DNA of 64,000 bases from a halophilic archaeon SHRA6 (GCA_005239175.1 SOPS01000001.1:124001-188000); one strand, 5' to 3'; positions 14,935 through 24,166 are shown, numbered from the stretch's first letter. Translations and numbers: made by a program. The notes: a model not told the origin generated them from the sequence alone.

Positions 14935-17900
14935 TCAGTCGTCGCCGGTCGACATCGCACTGGCGTCGACGCGGGCGTCGATCGACGTTTCAGCTGATTC
15001 GGGCAGTTCGTGACGCACATCTGCGCCGCGACCCTCTTCGATGACCTGTGCGTACGCATCTGGGAAGACCCGCACGAAGTGTTGGCGTTCGGTCTCCCAA
15101 GATTCCAGCAGTTGTTTTGCCTTTTTACTATCGGTGTACGTGGCGTGATTCTCGATCAACCGTGCGAGCATCGCTTCGTCTTTCTCGGTAAGCGTCTCCG
15201 AGAGCGATACCATCCCGGTGTTGAGCTTCGGCTCGAGTTCGCCGTCTGGATCGTAGACGTACGCGACACCGCCGGACATCCCGGCACCGAAGTTGCGGCC
15301 TGTCTCACCGAGTACCGCAACCGCGCCGCCGGTCATGTACTCACAGCCGTGGTCACCGACCCCTTCGACGACGGCTTTGACGCCGGAATTTCGAACGGCA
15401 AAGCGCTCGCCAGCGACGCCGTTGATGTATGCTTCACCCTGGGTCGCACCGTACAGCGCAACGTTGCCGATCAAGATGTTCTCGTCGGCCTCGTAGGCAG
15501 CGGTCTCGGGAGTGTTGATCACGAGTTTGCCGCCCGAAAGCCCCTTGCCGACGTAGTCGTTTGCCGCTCCGGTGAGCGACATCGTGACGCCATTTGCGAG
15601 GAACGCACCAAAGCTCTGTCCGGCGATCCCGTCGAAGTCGATCGCGATCGTGTCGTCGGCGAGCCCTTCGCCGCCGTATCGTTTCGAGATCTCGTTCGAG
15701 AGCATCGCGCCGGCCCCGCGATTGACGTTCGAAATGTCCGTTTTGATCGAGACTGGCGCGCCGTTGTCCAGCGCCGGGGCAGCCTTCTCGATCAAGTCGT
15801 GATCGAGATGTGTCTCGATATCGGCGTGGTGTTGCTCTCTGACTTTGATCCGCTGTTCGCCAGCGGTTTCGGCAATGACCGTCGAGAGGTCGAGGTGTTT
15901 GGCCTTCTCGTGGTCCGTGATTCGCTGGCTGAGCAGTTCGGGCCGACCGATCATCTCGTCAAGACTGGTGAAGCCCAGTTCAGCCATGATCTCGCGAAGC
16001 TCCTGTGCGATGAACGTCATGTAGTTGATGACGTGAGCTGGCTGGCCGGGGAACCGCTCGCGGAGATCCTCGTTTTGTGTTGCAACGCCAACTGGACAGG
16101 TGTTCGCGTGGCACTGTCGGGCCATTACACAGCCAGCGGTGACGAGCGAAGCTGTCCCGAAGCCGTACTCCTCGGCACCGAGCAGCGCGGCGATCGCCAC
16201 GTCTCGACCCGTCTTCATTCCGCCGTCGACGGTGACGCGGATGCGATCGCGAAGCCGTGTCGCACACAGCATCTGGTTGGCCTCTGCGAGGCCGAGTTCC
16301 CACGGCAGGCCGGCGTTCTTAATCGAGGTCTTCGGCGATGCGCCCGTCCCGCCGCTGTGTCCTGAGATGTGGACGACGTCGGCATTGGCCTTCGCGACAC
16401 CGGCGGCGATCGTCCCGATACCCGCCTCGGAGACGAGCTTCACGTTGATGTCTGCCTCAGGATTTGCAGCCTTCAGGTCGTGGATGAGCTGTTTGAGATC
16501 CTCGATCGAGTAGATATCGTGCAGCGGCGGCGGCGAGATGAGCCCGACGCCCGGCGTCGCATACCGGACGTGTGCGATCATCTCGTTGACCTTTCGGCCT
16601 GGCAGGTGACCACCTTCGCCGGGCTTCGATCCCTGGGCCATCTTGATCTGAATCTCATCCGCGGAGGTGAGGTACTCCGAGGTCACGCCGAAACGTCCCG
16701 ACGCGACCTGTTTGACACTGCACTCTTTTTCAGTCCCGAATCGCTCTGGGGGTTCGCCGCCCTCGCCGGTGTTTGACTTCCCGCCAAGGCGGTTCATCGC
16801 CATCGAGTTGTTCTCGTGGGCCTCCGGTGAGATGCTGCCGAGACTCATCGCGGCCGTCGTGAACCGAGAGACGATGTCTTCTACCGGTTCGACCTCCTCA
16901 ACGGGGACCGACGTACGATCGGAGTCGAATTCCAACAGCCCGCGGAGCGTCTGGAGGTTCTCATTTTGCTCGTTGATCAACGCGGCAAACTCCTTATAGC
17001 GCCCGTAGTCGCCCGATCGGACCGCCTGCTGGAGCGTGCCGACAGTCTTTGGATTCCACTGGTGGTAGATTCCTTTGGTGCGGTGTTCGTACTCACCCTG
17101 GGTTTCGAGATCGGGATCCGCACCGAAGCCAATCGCGTGGCGCGTCCGAAGATCAGATTCGAGCTGTTCGAGGCCGATCCCCTCAGTGCGAATCTCAGTG
17201 CCCTCGAAGTACTCCGAGACGAGCCCCGAATCGAGCCCGACAGCCTCGAAGATCTGTGCGCCCTGATAGGACTCGACCGTCGAGATTCCCATCTTGGCCA
17301 TGATCTTCAAGAGGCCGTGTTCGAGCGCGTGGATGTACGACTCGATCGCTTCGCTCTCGTCGGCACCATCCGGACCGGCGACGAGGTCGCCGATCGTCTG
17401 GTAGGCGAGATACGGGTTCACGCCGCCAGCACCGTAGCCGACGAGCGTCGCGATATGGTGAACCTCCCGTGGATCGCCGGATTCGACGACGAGCCCGACG
17501 TCCGTTCTGAGCCCGTGGCGAACCAGGTCGTGATGGACTGCACCAGTTGCCAACAGACTTGGAATCGCGATTCGATCGGTGTCGATATCGCGATCGGACA
17601 GAACAATGATGTCCGCGCCCGCGTCGATTTCCGCGCGAACCGACTCGCGAAGCGATTCAACCGCGGTCTCGAGATCGTCCTCGGGATCGTACGTCATCGA
17701 CACCGTCGCGCTCTCGAAGCCGTCGACCTGCCGTGAGAGGCCCTTGATTGAGGCCGTCTCCTCGTCGGTGAGGATCGGAGAGTCAAGCACAAGCTGCCGG
17801 GCGTGTTCTGGCGTTTCGTCGAGGAGGTTTCGCTGCGCGCCGAGTCGCGATTGGAGGCTCGTCACCAGCTCTTCGCGGATATAGTCGATCGGCGGGTTCG

Positions 17901-19485
17901 ACACCTGTGCGAACAGCTGTTTGAAGTATGTAAACAGTGGCCGATTGAACTCAGAAAGCACCGAAAGCGGCGTGTCGTCGCCCATCGAGCCGATCGGGTC
18001 CTTTCCATCTGTCGCCATGGGTTCGAGCAGGTGGTTCAGCTGGTCAGTTGTGTAGCCGAACGCAGCCTGATGTGCCCGCAGCGAGTCGACTTCTCCCTGT
18101 GGAAGCTTGCTGTCTCCAGCAACCTCCTCGAGTGATGCTTGGTATTCGTCGACCCACTCACCGTATGAGTCCTCAAGGAGTCCATCAAACACCTCCTCGT
18201 CAGGGATGACGCGGCCTTCCTCGGGGTCGGCCATGAAAATCTGCCCAGGCTTGAGGCGACCGCGCTCTTCGATCTCGCTCGGGTCGGTGTCGAGTGCGCC
18301 CGCCTCGCTGGCGAGAATCAACCGACCGTCAGTCGTCACGTCGTAGCGACACGGCCGGAGGCCGTTACGATCGAGTACCGCCGCGACCGCGTCTCCGTCA
18401 GTCGCAGCGACGAGAGCAGGGCCGTCCCACGGTTCGACGAGGCTCGCGTGGTAGTCGTACCACTCGCGGCGGGCGTCGTCCATGAGCTCGTCGTTTTCGT
18501 AAGCCTCTGGGATCAACATCCGAAGAACGTGCGGGAGCTCTCGACCAGCGTTCAACAGTAACTCGACAACGTTGTCCACGCTGGCAGTGTCAGATTGGTC
18601 GGCGATCGTGATCGGTTTGAGCGTGTCAATCTCCTCGCCGAACGCCTCGTGTTCGAGTGCCGATTCGCGGGCGCGCATCCAGTTGACGTTCCCCTGAATC
18701 GTGTTGATTTCGCCGTTGTGGATGATCTTGCGGTACGGGTGTGCAAGGTGCCAGGCTCCGAGTGTGTTTGTGGAGAACCGCGCGTGAACGAGGACAAGTT
18801 CGCTTTTGACACGTTCGTCCTGCAAATCGAGATAGTACTCTCGGAGCTGCTCACCTTTGAGTAGGCCCTTGTAGACGAGTGTTTTGCGGTCAAGTGAACA
18901 GACGTAGAACCGGCCCGACCCCTCGATCGTTTCGGCGGCGTGTTCGAGCGCTCGCCGGCCGACGTACAGCGCGCGATCGAACGCTTCGATGTCCATTGAA
19001 TCTTCGACGGGCGCGACGAACGGCTGACAGACAACCGGCTCAGAGTCGAGGGCCGTTCGCCCGAGATCCGCATCGCCGGTCGGAACCGTCCGCCAGTGGA
19101 ACACTTCAAGGCCGTATTCTGCCAGCGTCGATTCAAAACAGTCGATGAGGTCCGCCCGGACTGCATCGTCGGTCGGCATGAATACCGAGCCGACAGCGTA
19201 CGTCTCAGGAATCTCACCAACTTCGTCAGCAAAGAACTCGTCTGGGCGCTGGATCATAATGCCTGCGCCATCGCCGGTGTTTTCCTCTGCGCCGGTGGTT
19301 CCTCGATGTTCGAGATTTTCGAGCAGATCGATCGCGTCGGAGACGACTGAATGTGACGGGCCGTTCTCAAGGTCGATGACCGCACCGACGCCGCAGTTCG
19401 ATCGATCGTCGGTTGGGTCCGCGAGGCCATGCGTCGGCTCCGCTACAGAGCCCGATACATGGGTATCACTGTGTGGCTTGGTCAT
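14935..19485 (-). CDS. gltB: glutamate synthase large subunit
   Basis: This 1516-residue enzyme makes two glutamates from 2-oxoglutarate and glutamine. A short propeptide ends before the nucleophilic Cys in SNCGVGAVID (near 32), which should become the mature N terminus of the glutaminase domain. It is followed by the central domain, the FMN-binding TIM-barrel region (GGKSNTGEGGEPPERF near 880 and HSGGTGASPKTSIKNAGLPW) and the 3Fe-4S ligands CVMARQCHANTC (C-x5-C-x4-C). The C-terminal glycine-rich GltB beta helix (residues about 1250-1450) completes it. ATG at 19485 is favoured because upstream codons are non-acidic and overlap the promoter. No small subunit gene is adjacent, so ferredoxin or a distant GltD may donate electrons. 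Confidence 0.95.
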   Translation of the reverse strand: MTKPHSDTHVSGSVAEPTHGLADPTDDRSNCGVGAVIDLENGPSHSVVSDAIDLLENLEHRGTTGAEENTGDGAGIMIQRPDEFFADEVGEIPETYAVGSVFMPTDDAVRADLIDCFESTLAEYGLEVFHWRTVPTGDADLGRTALDSEPVVCQPFVAPVEDSMDIEAFDRALYVGRRALEHAAETIEGSGRFYVCSLDRKTLVYKGLLKGEQLREYYLDLQDERVKSELVLVHARFSTNTLGAWHLAHPYRKIIHNGEINTIQGNVNWMRARESALEHEAFGEEIDTLKPITIADQSDTASVDNVVELLLNAGRELPHVLRMLIPEAYENDELMDDARREWYDYHASLVEPWDGPALVAATDGDAVAAVLDRNGLRPCRYDVTTDGRLILASEAGALDTDPSEIEERGRLKPGQIFMADPEEGRVIPDEEVFDGLLEDSYGEWVDEYQASLEEVAGDSKLPQGEVDSLRAHQAAFGYTTDQLNHLLEPMATDGKDPIGSMGDDTPLSVLSEFNRPLFTYFKQLFAQVSNPPIDYIREELVTSLQSRLGAQRNLLDETPEHARQLVLDSPILTDEETASIKGLSRQVDGFESATVSMTYDPEDDLETAVESLRESVRAEIDAGADIIVLSDRDIDTDRIAIPSLLATGAVHHDLVRHGLRTDVGLVVESGDPREVHHIATLVGYGAGGVNPYLAYQTIGDLVAGPDGADESEAIESYIHALEHGLLKIMAKMGISTVESYQGAQIFEAVGLDSGLVSEYFEGTEIRTEGIGLEQLESDLRTRHAIGFGADPDLETQGEYEHRTKGIYHQWNPKTVGTLQQAVRSGDYGRYKEFAALINEQNENLQTLRGLLEFDSDRTSVPVEEVEPVEDIVSRFTTAAMSLGSISPEAHENNSMAMNRLGGKSNTGEGGEPPERFGTEKECSVKQVASGRFGVTSEYLTSADEIQIKMAQGSKPGEGGHLPGRKVNEMIAHVRYATPGVGLISPPPLHDIYSIEDLKQLIHDLKAANPEADINVKLVSEAGIGTIAAGVAKANADVVHISGHSGGTGASPKTSIKNAGLPWELGLAEANQMLCATRLRDRIRVTVDGGMKTGRDVAIAALLGAEEYGFGTASLVTAGCVMARQCHANTCPVGVATQNEDLRERFPGQPAHVINYMTFIAQELREIMAELGFTSLDEMIGRPELLSQRITDHEKAKHLDLSTVIAETAGEQRIKVREQHHADIETHLDHDLIEKAAPALDNGAPVSIKTDISNVNRGAGAMLSNEISKRYGGEGLADDTIAIDFDGIAGQSFGAFLANGVTMSLTGAANDYVGKGLSGGKLVINTPETAAYEADENILIGNVALYGATQGEAYINGVAGERFAVRNSGVKAVVEGVGDHGCEYMTGGAVAVLGETGRNFGAGMSGGVAYVYDPDGELEPKLNTGMVSLSETLTEKDEAMLARLIENHATYTDSKKAKQLLESWETERQHFVRVFPDAYAQVIEEGRGADVRHELPESAETSIDARVDASAMSTGDD

Positions 19486-19498
19486 GTGTATTTTCTTC

Positions 19499-19563
19499 GT
19501 ATACCCAAATAAAGCGTTGACCCTGAAAGGATAATGGTTCATAAGACACATATTAGGGTATAC
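19499..19563 (-). promoter_or_regulatory. paired 13-base inverted repeat over the gltB promoter
   Basis: GTATACCCAAATA (19499-19511) and TATTAGGGTATAC (19551-19563) are inverted copies with one mismatch, 52 bases centre to centre, about five helical turns. The proximal copy overlaps the probable TATA element of gltB (TTTATTTG, complement of 19508-19515), about 25 bases before its ATG. This suggests cooperative binding of a regulator, for example an Lrp-type or nitrogen regulator; the protein is not identified. Confidence 0.6.
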
Positions 19564-19681
19564 AAGGTAATTGATCATAATGGGATTGTTAGTATGTCGC
19601 GCAATCAATCGTGAATAATGTAGCGTAACCAGAGCATAGCGAGTCGGTGACGTTTTTATTTCTGCTGCCCGCAGGTAGTGT

Positions 19682-20446
19682 GTGCGCATTGAGAACAGTT
19701 TCATTCCGGTTCGCGGCGTCGGCGAACGGACCGAGCGAGGGCTCTGGGAGCAGGGGATCACAACCTGGGACGCGTTCGATCGCGCTGCCGTTGGGAAAAC
19801 GACGGGCCAGCGGATTGAGTCGTTCATCGAAGAGGCAAGCACGCGGCTCGATCGGCGAGACACACAGTACTTCGATACCGTCTTTCCAAGCAGCGAGCGG
19901 TGGCGACTCTACGAGAATTTCAGGGACAAGGCGTGTTTTTTTGATATCGAGACAACGGGTCTCGATTCGGCTCGCAATGTCGTCACGACGGTTAGCTACT
20001 ACCTCGACGGCGAGACGCGGACGCTCGTCCGTGGCGATACCCTGACCGCCGACGCGCTTCGGGCCGCCTTCGCAGATGCAGATCTACTCGTGAGTTTCAA
20101 CGGTATTCGGTTCGATCAACCCTTCTTAGAGGACTGTTTCGACCTGTCGATCGACACCCCACACCTCGATCTGATGTACCCGTGCAAACAACTCGGGCTA
20201 TCGGGCGGGCTGAAAGCGATCGAATCCGAGATCGGTATTGAGCGCGATCGGCCGGATATTTCAGGACGAGACGCGGTCCGGCTGTGGCACGAATACGAAC
20301 GGGGGCGCGATGGGTCGCTTGAAACGTTGATCTCGTACAACCGTGAGGACGCAGTGAACCTCCAGCAACTGACTGATATTGTTACCCAACAGCTCCACCA
20401 GAATGTTTTCGAACAGTATCGATCGACGGCTAGCCAGTCGGTGTAG
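19682..20446 (+). CDS. RNase H-fold 3'-5' exonuclease-like protein
   Basis: The 254-residue protein carries the DnaQ-like exonuclease motifs: FFDIETTGLD (Exo I, near 86), VSFNGIRFDQPFL (Exo II, near 138) and YNREDAVNL (Exo III, near 219). The N-terminal 60 residues contain helix-hairpin-helix-like GVGERTERGLWEQG. The layout matches YprB/RNase_H_2 type exonucleases. It starts with GTG and overlaps the 3' end of the convergent bactofilin-like gene by 17 bases. A role in DNA repair or RNA trimming is plausible. Confidence 0.85.
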   Translation: MRIENSFIPVRGVGERTERGLWEQGITTWDAFDRAAVGKTTGQRIESFIEEASTRLDRRDTQYFDTVFPSSERWRLYENFRDKACFFDIETTGLDSARNVVTTVSYYLDGETRTLVRGDTLTADALRAAFADADLLVSFNGIRFDQPFLEDCFDLSIDTPHLDLMYPCKQLGLSGGLKAIESEIGIERDRPDISGRDAVRLWHEYERGRDGSLETLISYNREDAVNLQQLTDIVTQQLHQNVFEQYRSTASQSV

Positions 20447-21791
20447 GAGAACCGTCCGCATCGGATGAGTCAGTGGCCTCTGGGTCGCGATCGTTCTCTG
20501 TCTCAGTCTTCGCGCGATTAGCCACGATCTCACCCTCGTCGTCTATAGTCTCAGTCTCTCCGCCGTTGTCCACGGTTTCAGATTCGCCGCCGTCATCCAC
20601 AGCCTCAGCTTCCCCATCGTCATCCACAGCCTCCACGCCGTTGTCCACATCCTCAGTCTCCCCATCGTCATCCACAGCCTCCACGCCGTTGTCCACATCC
20701 TCAGTCTCCCCATCGTCATCCACAACCTCAGCATCGCCGTCATCATCCACAACCTCAGCCTCGCCGCCGTTGTCCACGGTTTCAGCCACCCCGTCGTCAT
20801 CCGTGGTCTCGGTCTCCGCGCGGTCGGCTCCAGTCCCAGTGTCTCCGTCTCGCTCCACAGGTTCGCCTGAGTTATCTGCGTCACGTGGACCATCTGGCTC
20901 ACGCGAGTCAGCTGCGTCGCGCGAATCACCCGAGTCACTTGCTGCGGCCGATCGCTTCGGCGTAATATACTGCATCTCGCCGCTCGCCTGAAGTGAGCCG
21001 GTAACATAGGCGCCCTCGTACACCGTGAGATCGCCCGCCTCGACGTTGCCGCGCACTGTTGCGTTCGGGTGCAGCGTCACCGAGCCGGTCGTCCTGACAG
21101 TTCCGATCACCTCCGTCTCAGCGCCAACTGAGATATCGCCGCCGCTGGCGGTAAGCCCCCCAAAGATCGTGTTTCGCTCGCCAACGTCGATCGACTCGGC
21201 GTTGATGTTGCCGTGGATCCGGCAGTCGTCGCCGATCGTCGCAGGCGTATCGACGAGCCACCGATCGTCCGAGATGACCGAGCCTGCAGGGATCGTCACC
21301 GGATCGACCTCTTCGACCTCCTCGCCGGCCAGCGCGGTGGCAAACTCCTCGGCGGCGTCTTTATCCCCCAGCCGGAGCAGGTGTGAGAGGACAATGAAGT
21401 AAAACAGGTACACCGGAATTGGATTCCGGATGACGATCCAGCCGTTGGCCTCGAATCCTTCGTCAATCTCGACGTCGTCGCCCACATCCAGGTCGCCTGA
21501 GACGAGGAGTCGGCCGTTGATCCGGACTCGCTCGCCCACGTACGCATCCGCCCCCACGAGGACGCTTCCGTCGACGTGACAAAAGGTATCCAGCCGACAG
21601 TCGTCATCGGCCTCGATGCTGCCGCCGATCGAGACGTCCTCGCCGGCCGCAACCGTGCGGCCACGAATTCCGAGTTCGATCTCGCTGTCGCGGCCGATCA
21701 ACACGTCTCCGGTGGTGACGATATCGTGCTCTTCGACCGTGGTACCGTCAGGGAGTTGGAGCGAATTGAGCGGATCGACGCGAGATGACAC
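20430..21791 (-). CDS. bactofilin-like polymer-forming protein with acidic repeat tail
   Basis: The 453-residue product has two blocks of short beta-helix turns (GDVLIGRDSEIELGIRGRTV and on, residues 27-130; and GDDCRIHGNINAESIDVGER and on, about 190-270), as in bactofilin/DUF583 proteins. Between them is a hydrophobic stretch (PIPVYLFYFIVLSHLLRL, near 136), possibly a membrane contact. The last 180 residues are acidic low-complexity repeats. GTG at 21791 is chosen because a TATA element TTTATTAG (complement of 21816-21823) lies about 28 bases upstream; a longer frame would run across that promoter. The protein is likely a membrane-associated scaffold. Confidence 0.78.
   Translation of the reverse strand: MSSRVDPLNSLQLPDGTTVEEHDIVTTGDVLIGRDSEIELGIRGRTVAAGEDVSIGGSIEADDDCRLDTFCHVDGSVLVGADAYVGERVRINGRLLVSGDLDVGDDVEIDEGFEANGWIVIRNPIPVYLFYFIVLSHLLRLGDKDAAEEFATALAGEEVEEVDPVTIPAGSVISDDRWLVDTPATIGDDCRIHGNINAESIDVGERNTIFGGLTASGGDISVGAETEVIGTVRTTGSVTLHPNATVRGNVEAGDLTVYEGAYVTGSLQASGEMQYITPKRSAAASDSGDSRDAADSREPDGPRDADNSGEPVERDGDTGTGADRAETETTDDDGVAETVDNGGEAEVVDDDGDAEVVDDDGETEDVDNGVEAVDDDGETEDVDNGVEAVDDDGEAEAVDDGGESETVDNGGETETIDDEGEIVANRAKTETENDRDPEATDSSDADGSPTPTG
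20612..20707 (-). repeat. 48-base tandem repeat in the bactofilin-like gene
   Basis: Two identical 48-base units start at 20612 and 20660 and a third begins at 20708, encoding a 16-residue acidic unit built from DDDGET and DVDNGVEA pieces. Looser 24-base relatives extend over about 20540-20790. The number of units probably varies between strains. Confidence 0.85.
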
Positions 21792-21815
21792 GTTCGCATC
21801 CTGTCTCCGGGAACT

Positions 21816-21823
21816 AATAAAGC
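21816..21823 (-). promoter_or_regulatory. TATA box of the bactofilin-like gene
   Basis: TTTATTAG on the minus strand lies 25-32 bases before the GTG at 21791, the spacing of a leaderless haloarchaeal promoter, and decides the start of that gene. Confidence 0.6.
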
Positions 21824-21937
21824 GTCCGGGACCACGGACAGCAGTGATCTCACTCCTCCGTTCGAGAAGCGTTTGACCGGCCAAGAGTGGCAAAGATGTA
21901 TACTGTTTTAACCATGCCCCGTCCAGCATCCGATACC

Positions 21938-22927
21938 ATGACCGAGCGATCGCCTCCGAGTGCACCCCCGAGCGACTCGGACGGCCCAGACGACCCAGAC
22001 AGCCTGTCTGTCTGTGTGCTCTTGCCAACGCTCAACGAGGCTGAGACGATTGAGGACGTCGTCTCCGGGTACATCGACGCCGGGTACGAGCAGGTGTTTG
22101 TGATAGACGGGGGCTCCGAGGACGGAACGGCCGAACTCGCCGCGGCCGCCGGTGCGGACGTTCGTCAGCAAAGTGGCTCTGGGAAGGGACAGGCCGTCCG
22201 GGAGGCTGTCGAAGCGATCACCGCCGACATCGTGTTGATGGCCGACGCTGACGCGACCTACGATGTCGGGGACGCCGATCGGATGCTACAGCCCATCCTC
22301 GAGGGCGAGGCCGAACACGTCATCGGTAACCGCTTTGCGGACATGCAACCCGGTGCGATGACGCGGTTCAATAAGATTGGGAACCGGATTATTAACGCCG
22401 CGTTCACGGCGATCCACGGCAAGCAGTATCGCGATATTCTCTCGGGGTATCGAGCGTTCACGACCGAATCCTTCCGGCAGTTTAGGCTCAATGCCGACGG
22501 CTTCGGCATTGAGACAGAGATGGCCGTCGAGTGTGCCAAACGCGGGATCGACACCGCAGTTGTCCCGATTACCTACCGACCGCGCCCGCATGGATCAGAC
22601 ACCAACCTTCATCCGATCCGCGACGGCGGCATCATCTTTCTCGAACTGTACCGAAAAGCGAAGACCAACAATCCGCTGTTTTATTTCGGTAGCGTGGGGG
22701 GTATCGCAACCGCCGTCGGGTTCGTGCTCGGGCTCTACGTCATCTACGACTGGGTTGTCGCCGGCATCAGCCACGAGGTCATCGCAATCGGCTCGGTCGC
22801 AGGGGTACTGTTCGGCGTTCAACTGCTGATGTTCGGCGTGCTATCGGACATGTTACTGTCGTTTCACCGCGAACAGCTCGATCGGATCGATCGGATCGGC
22901 GATGATCTTGATGAGGAGTCCGAGTGA
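21938..22927 (+). CDS. aglJ: dolichol-phosphate hexosyltransferase, AglJ-like
   Basis: The roughly 330-residue family-2 glycosyltransferase begins after an acidic leader with VCVLLPTLNEAETIEDVV, then VIDGGSEDGT and the metal-binding ADADATYD. Two C-terminal membrane spans (FGSVGGIATAVGFVLGLY and AGVLFGVQLLMFGVLSDM) anchor it. Size and motifs fit AglJ, which adds the first sugar to dolichol phosphate in haloarchaeal N-glycosylation of the S-layer. The ATG at 21938 fits a TATA-like TTTTAA at about 21906-21911; ATG 21914 is an alternative. Other dolichol-phosphate sugar transferases are similar, so the symbol is probable rather than certain. Confidence 0.78.
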   Translation: MTERSPPSAPPSDSDGPDDPDSLSVCVLLPTLNEAETIEDVVSGYIDAGYEQVFVIDGGSEDGTAELAAAAGADVRQQSGSGKGQAVREAVEAITADIVLMADADATYDVGDADRMLQPILEGEAEHVIGNRFADMQPGAMTRFNKIGNRIINAAFTAIHGKQYRDILSGYRAFTTESFRQFRLNADGFGIETEMAVECAKRGIDTAVVPITYRPRPHGSDTNLHPIRDGGIIFLELYRKAKTNNPLFYFGSVGGIATAVGFVLGLYVIYDWVVAGISHEVIAIGSVAGVLFGVQLLMFGVLSDMLLSFHREQLDRIDRIGDDLDEESE

Positions 22928-22958
22928 TCTACAGAAAATTCGACCGCAAAGGGCTCGC

Positions 22959-23513
22959 TCAGAGTGCGTCAGCGAGGCGATCGGCCGCCTCCTCGACGCT
23001 GCCTTCGTTTTCGATAAACCGCACAGGTGCGTTTTGATCGCGTGCGTACTGGAGCGCCGCAGATCGATTGAGATCCTGCTCGAAGGCGATCTTGCGCTCG
23101 GTGGCGTCCGGTATCTCACGGGTACTGTTTTGTCGACGTTCGAGTATCGTCTCTGGACTCGCCTCAACGAGAGCGAACGTAGTCGGCGAGACGTCGTGGA
23201 GCACTTCGGTGGGAAGCCCCTGGATGTAGCCAGCCTGTGTCTCTACTGCCAAGTGCGTTGAGAGAATAATGTTCGTCGATTCAGCCTCGTCAGCGACAAA
23301 CTCGCCCGCACGACGCTGGAGACGGCGTGTCTGTCGCTGCGACAGTGTGGCTAGGTCTCCTCGGCCGGTTGTGACGCCACTCGTCGCGGCCTGTTCAAGC
23401 ATGACGTCCCCGAAATTGATGAGTTTGTACCCGTCTCCGAGCTTTCGTCGAACCGTTTGACAGACGCTCGAGAGCCCAACGCCGGTGACACCGGAGACTA
23501 ACGTGACTGTCAT
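22959..23513 (-). CDS. archaeal adenylate kinase-like protein with altered P-loop
   Basis: The 184-residue protein follows the archaeal AdkA pattern: P-loop region at residues 7-15, LINFGDVMLEQA (near 31), a helix TRRLQRRAGEFVADE, LSTHLAVETQAGYIQGLP (near 84), ERRQNSTREIPDA (lid Arg residues, near 125) and a last strand APVRFIENEG. The P-loop reads SGVTGVGLSSV, so the invariant Walker-A lysine is a leucine; the bases (CTC at this codon) are clear. The enzyme may be inactive, use another lysine, or belong to a branch lacking it. Its ATG shares a base with the TAA of the preceding DUF5789-like gene. Confidence 0.75.
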   Translation of the reverse strand: MTVTLVSGVTGVGLSSVCQTVRRKLGDGYKLINFGDVMLEQAATSGVTTGRGDLATLSQRQTRRLQRRAGEFVADEAESTNIILSTHLAVETQAGYIQGLPTEVLHDVSPTTFALVEASPETILERRQNSTREIPDATERKIAFEQDLNRSAALQYARDQNAPVRFIENEGSVEEAADRLADAL

Positions 23514-23797
23514 TAGAAGCTCACCTCACTTTCGTCGTCTTGTGGCATCGATCCACGATCGTCGTAGTACCTGCGTCCAACAAAACTGGCCCCGACTAGC
23601 ATCATTAACGTATCATACAGGTCATCGGCTGAATCGAATTCGTCCATTTCAGATCTCTCAATAACGGTTTGGATCGTCGTGCTCTCTCCGTCCGGCGGTG
23701 ACAGTTCTGTACTTCCCACAGTCTCGACGACCGTGGCTCGTGAGACTGGAAAATCTAGTTTTCTCGCGAACAGATCGCGAGTCTCTGGCAAGCGCAT
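23513..23797 (-). CDS. small DUF5789-like haloarchaeal protein
   Basis: The 94-residue protein looks like the DUF5789 family: FPVSRATVVETVGSTEL near the start and a conserved ending LVGASFVGRRYYDDRGS (near 67). The fold is probably a small helical domain; no function is known. ATG at 23797 is preferred to one three codons upstream because the TATA box TTTAAATA (complement of 23820-23827) is then 26 bases away. It is the first gene of a two-gene operon with the adenylate kinase-like gene. Confidence 0.72.
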   Translation of the reverse strand: MRLPETRDLFARKLDFPVSRATVVETVGSTELSPPDGESTTIQTVIERSEMDEFDSADDLYDTLMMLVGASFVGRRYYDDRGSMPQDDESEVSF

Positions 23798-24166
23798 ATA
23801 TACCATTTCGCGTTTGGTGTATTTAAAACTGGCATTACCCTAATTATTTATCATTTAGAACAAGACGCTGTGGGAACTTATTCACAAAGACGTCGGACAA
23901 ATCTGTGGTGTAGCAAAGCGATCTGTCCTGCCACGTCTTGGTGGTACTGTTCGCCGATCGAGAGACAAACGGACAACTGTCGAGCGCGATTTGGGCGATC
24001 GAAGTAAAAGAACTGAACTGGGTGACTTTGACTACCGACTTTCCCGCGGTGCGATCTTGTTCAAATGGATAAAATTCATCATACACACTATTGAAACAGT
24101 TTTGTTGGAACCATCAATACCAATTTGATGGTAAGATTATTTATTTGTGGTAACGTATTTCCCTCT
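23798..24166. other. AT-rich interval with no recognisable gene
   Basis: Apart from promoter elements at both ends (TATA at 23820-23827 for the minus-strand gene, ATTATTTATTT at 24137-24147 for the antitoxin), these 369 bases hold only one 80-codon open frame on the minus strand (24086 to 23844). Its product is not acidic, is Ser/Thr/Phe-rich and matches no family I know, so I do not call it a gene. It may be decayed mobile DNA beside the toxin-antitoxin pair. Confidence 0.5.

Noticed and set aside
15010-16365. 451-codon frame on the plus strand inside gltB
   Set aside because: Antisense shadow of a highly conserved enzyme; high GC keeps stops rare.
19486-19863. 126-codon N-terminal extension of gltB
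   Set aside because: It would pass through the TATA box and inverted repeats, is not acidic, and would bury the catalytic Cys far from the N terminus.
20540-20800. Possible minisatellite or CRISPR
   Set aside because: It lies in frame within the bactofilin-like coding sequence and encodes an acidic repeat.
23844-24086. 80-codon minus-strand frame in the AT-rich gap
   Set aside because: No family recognised, composition unlike neighbours, no promoter at the right distance; kept only as a note on the interval.
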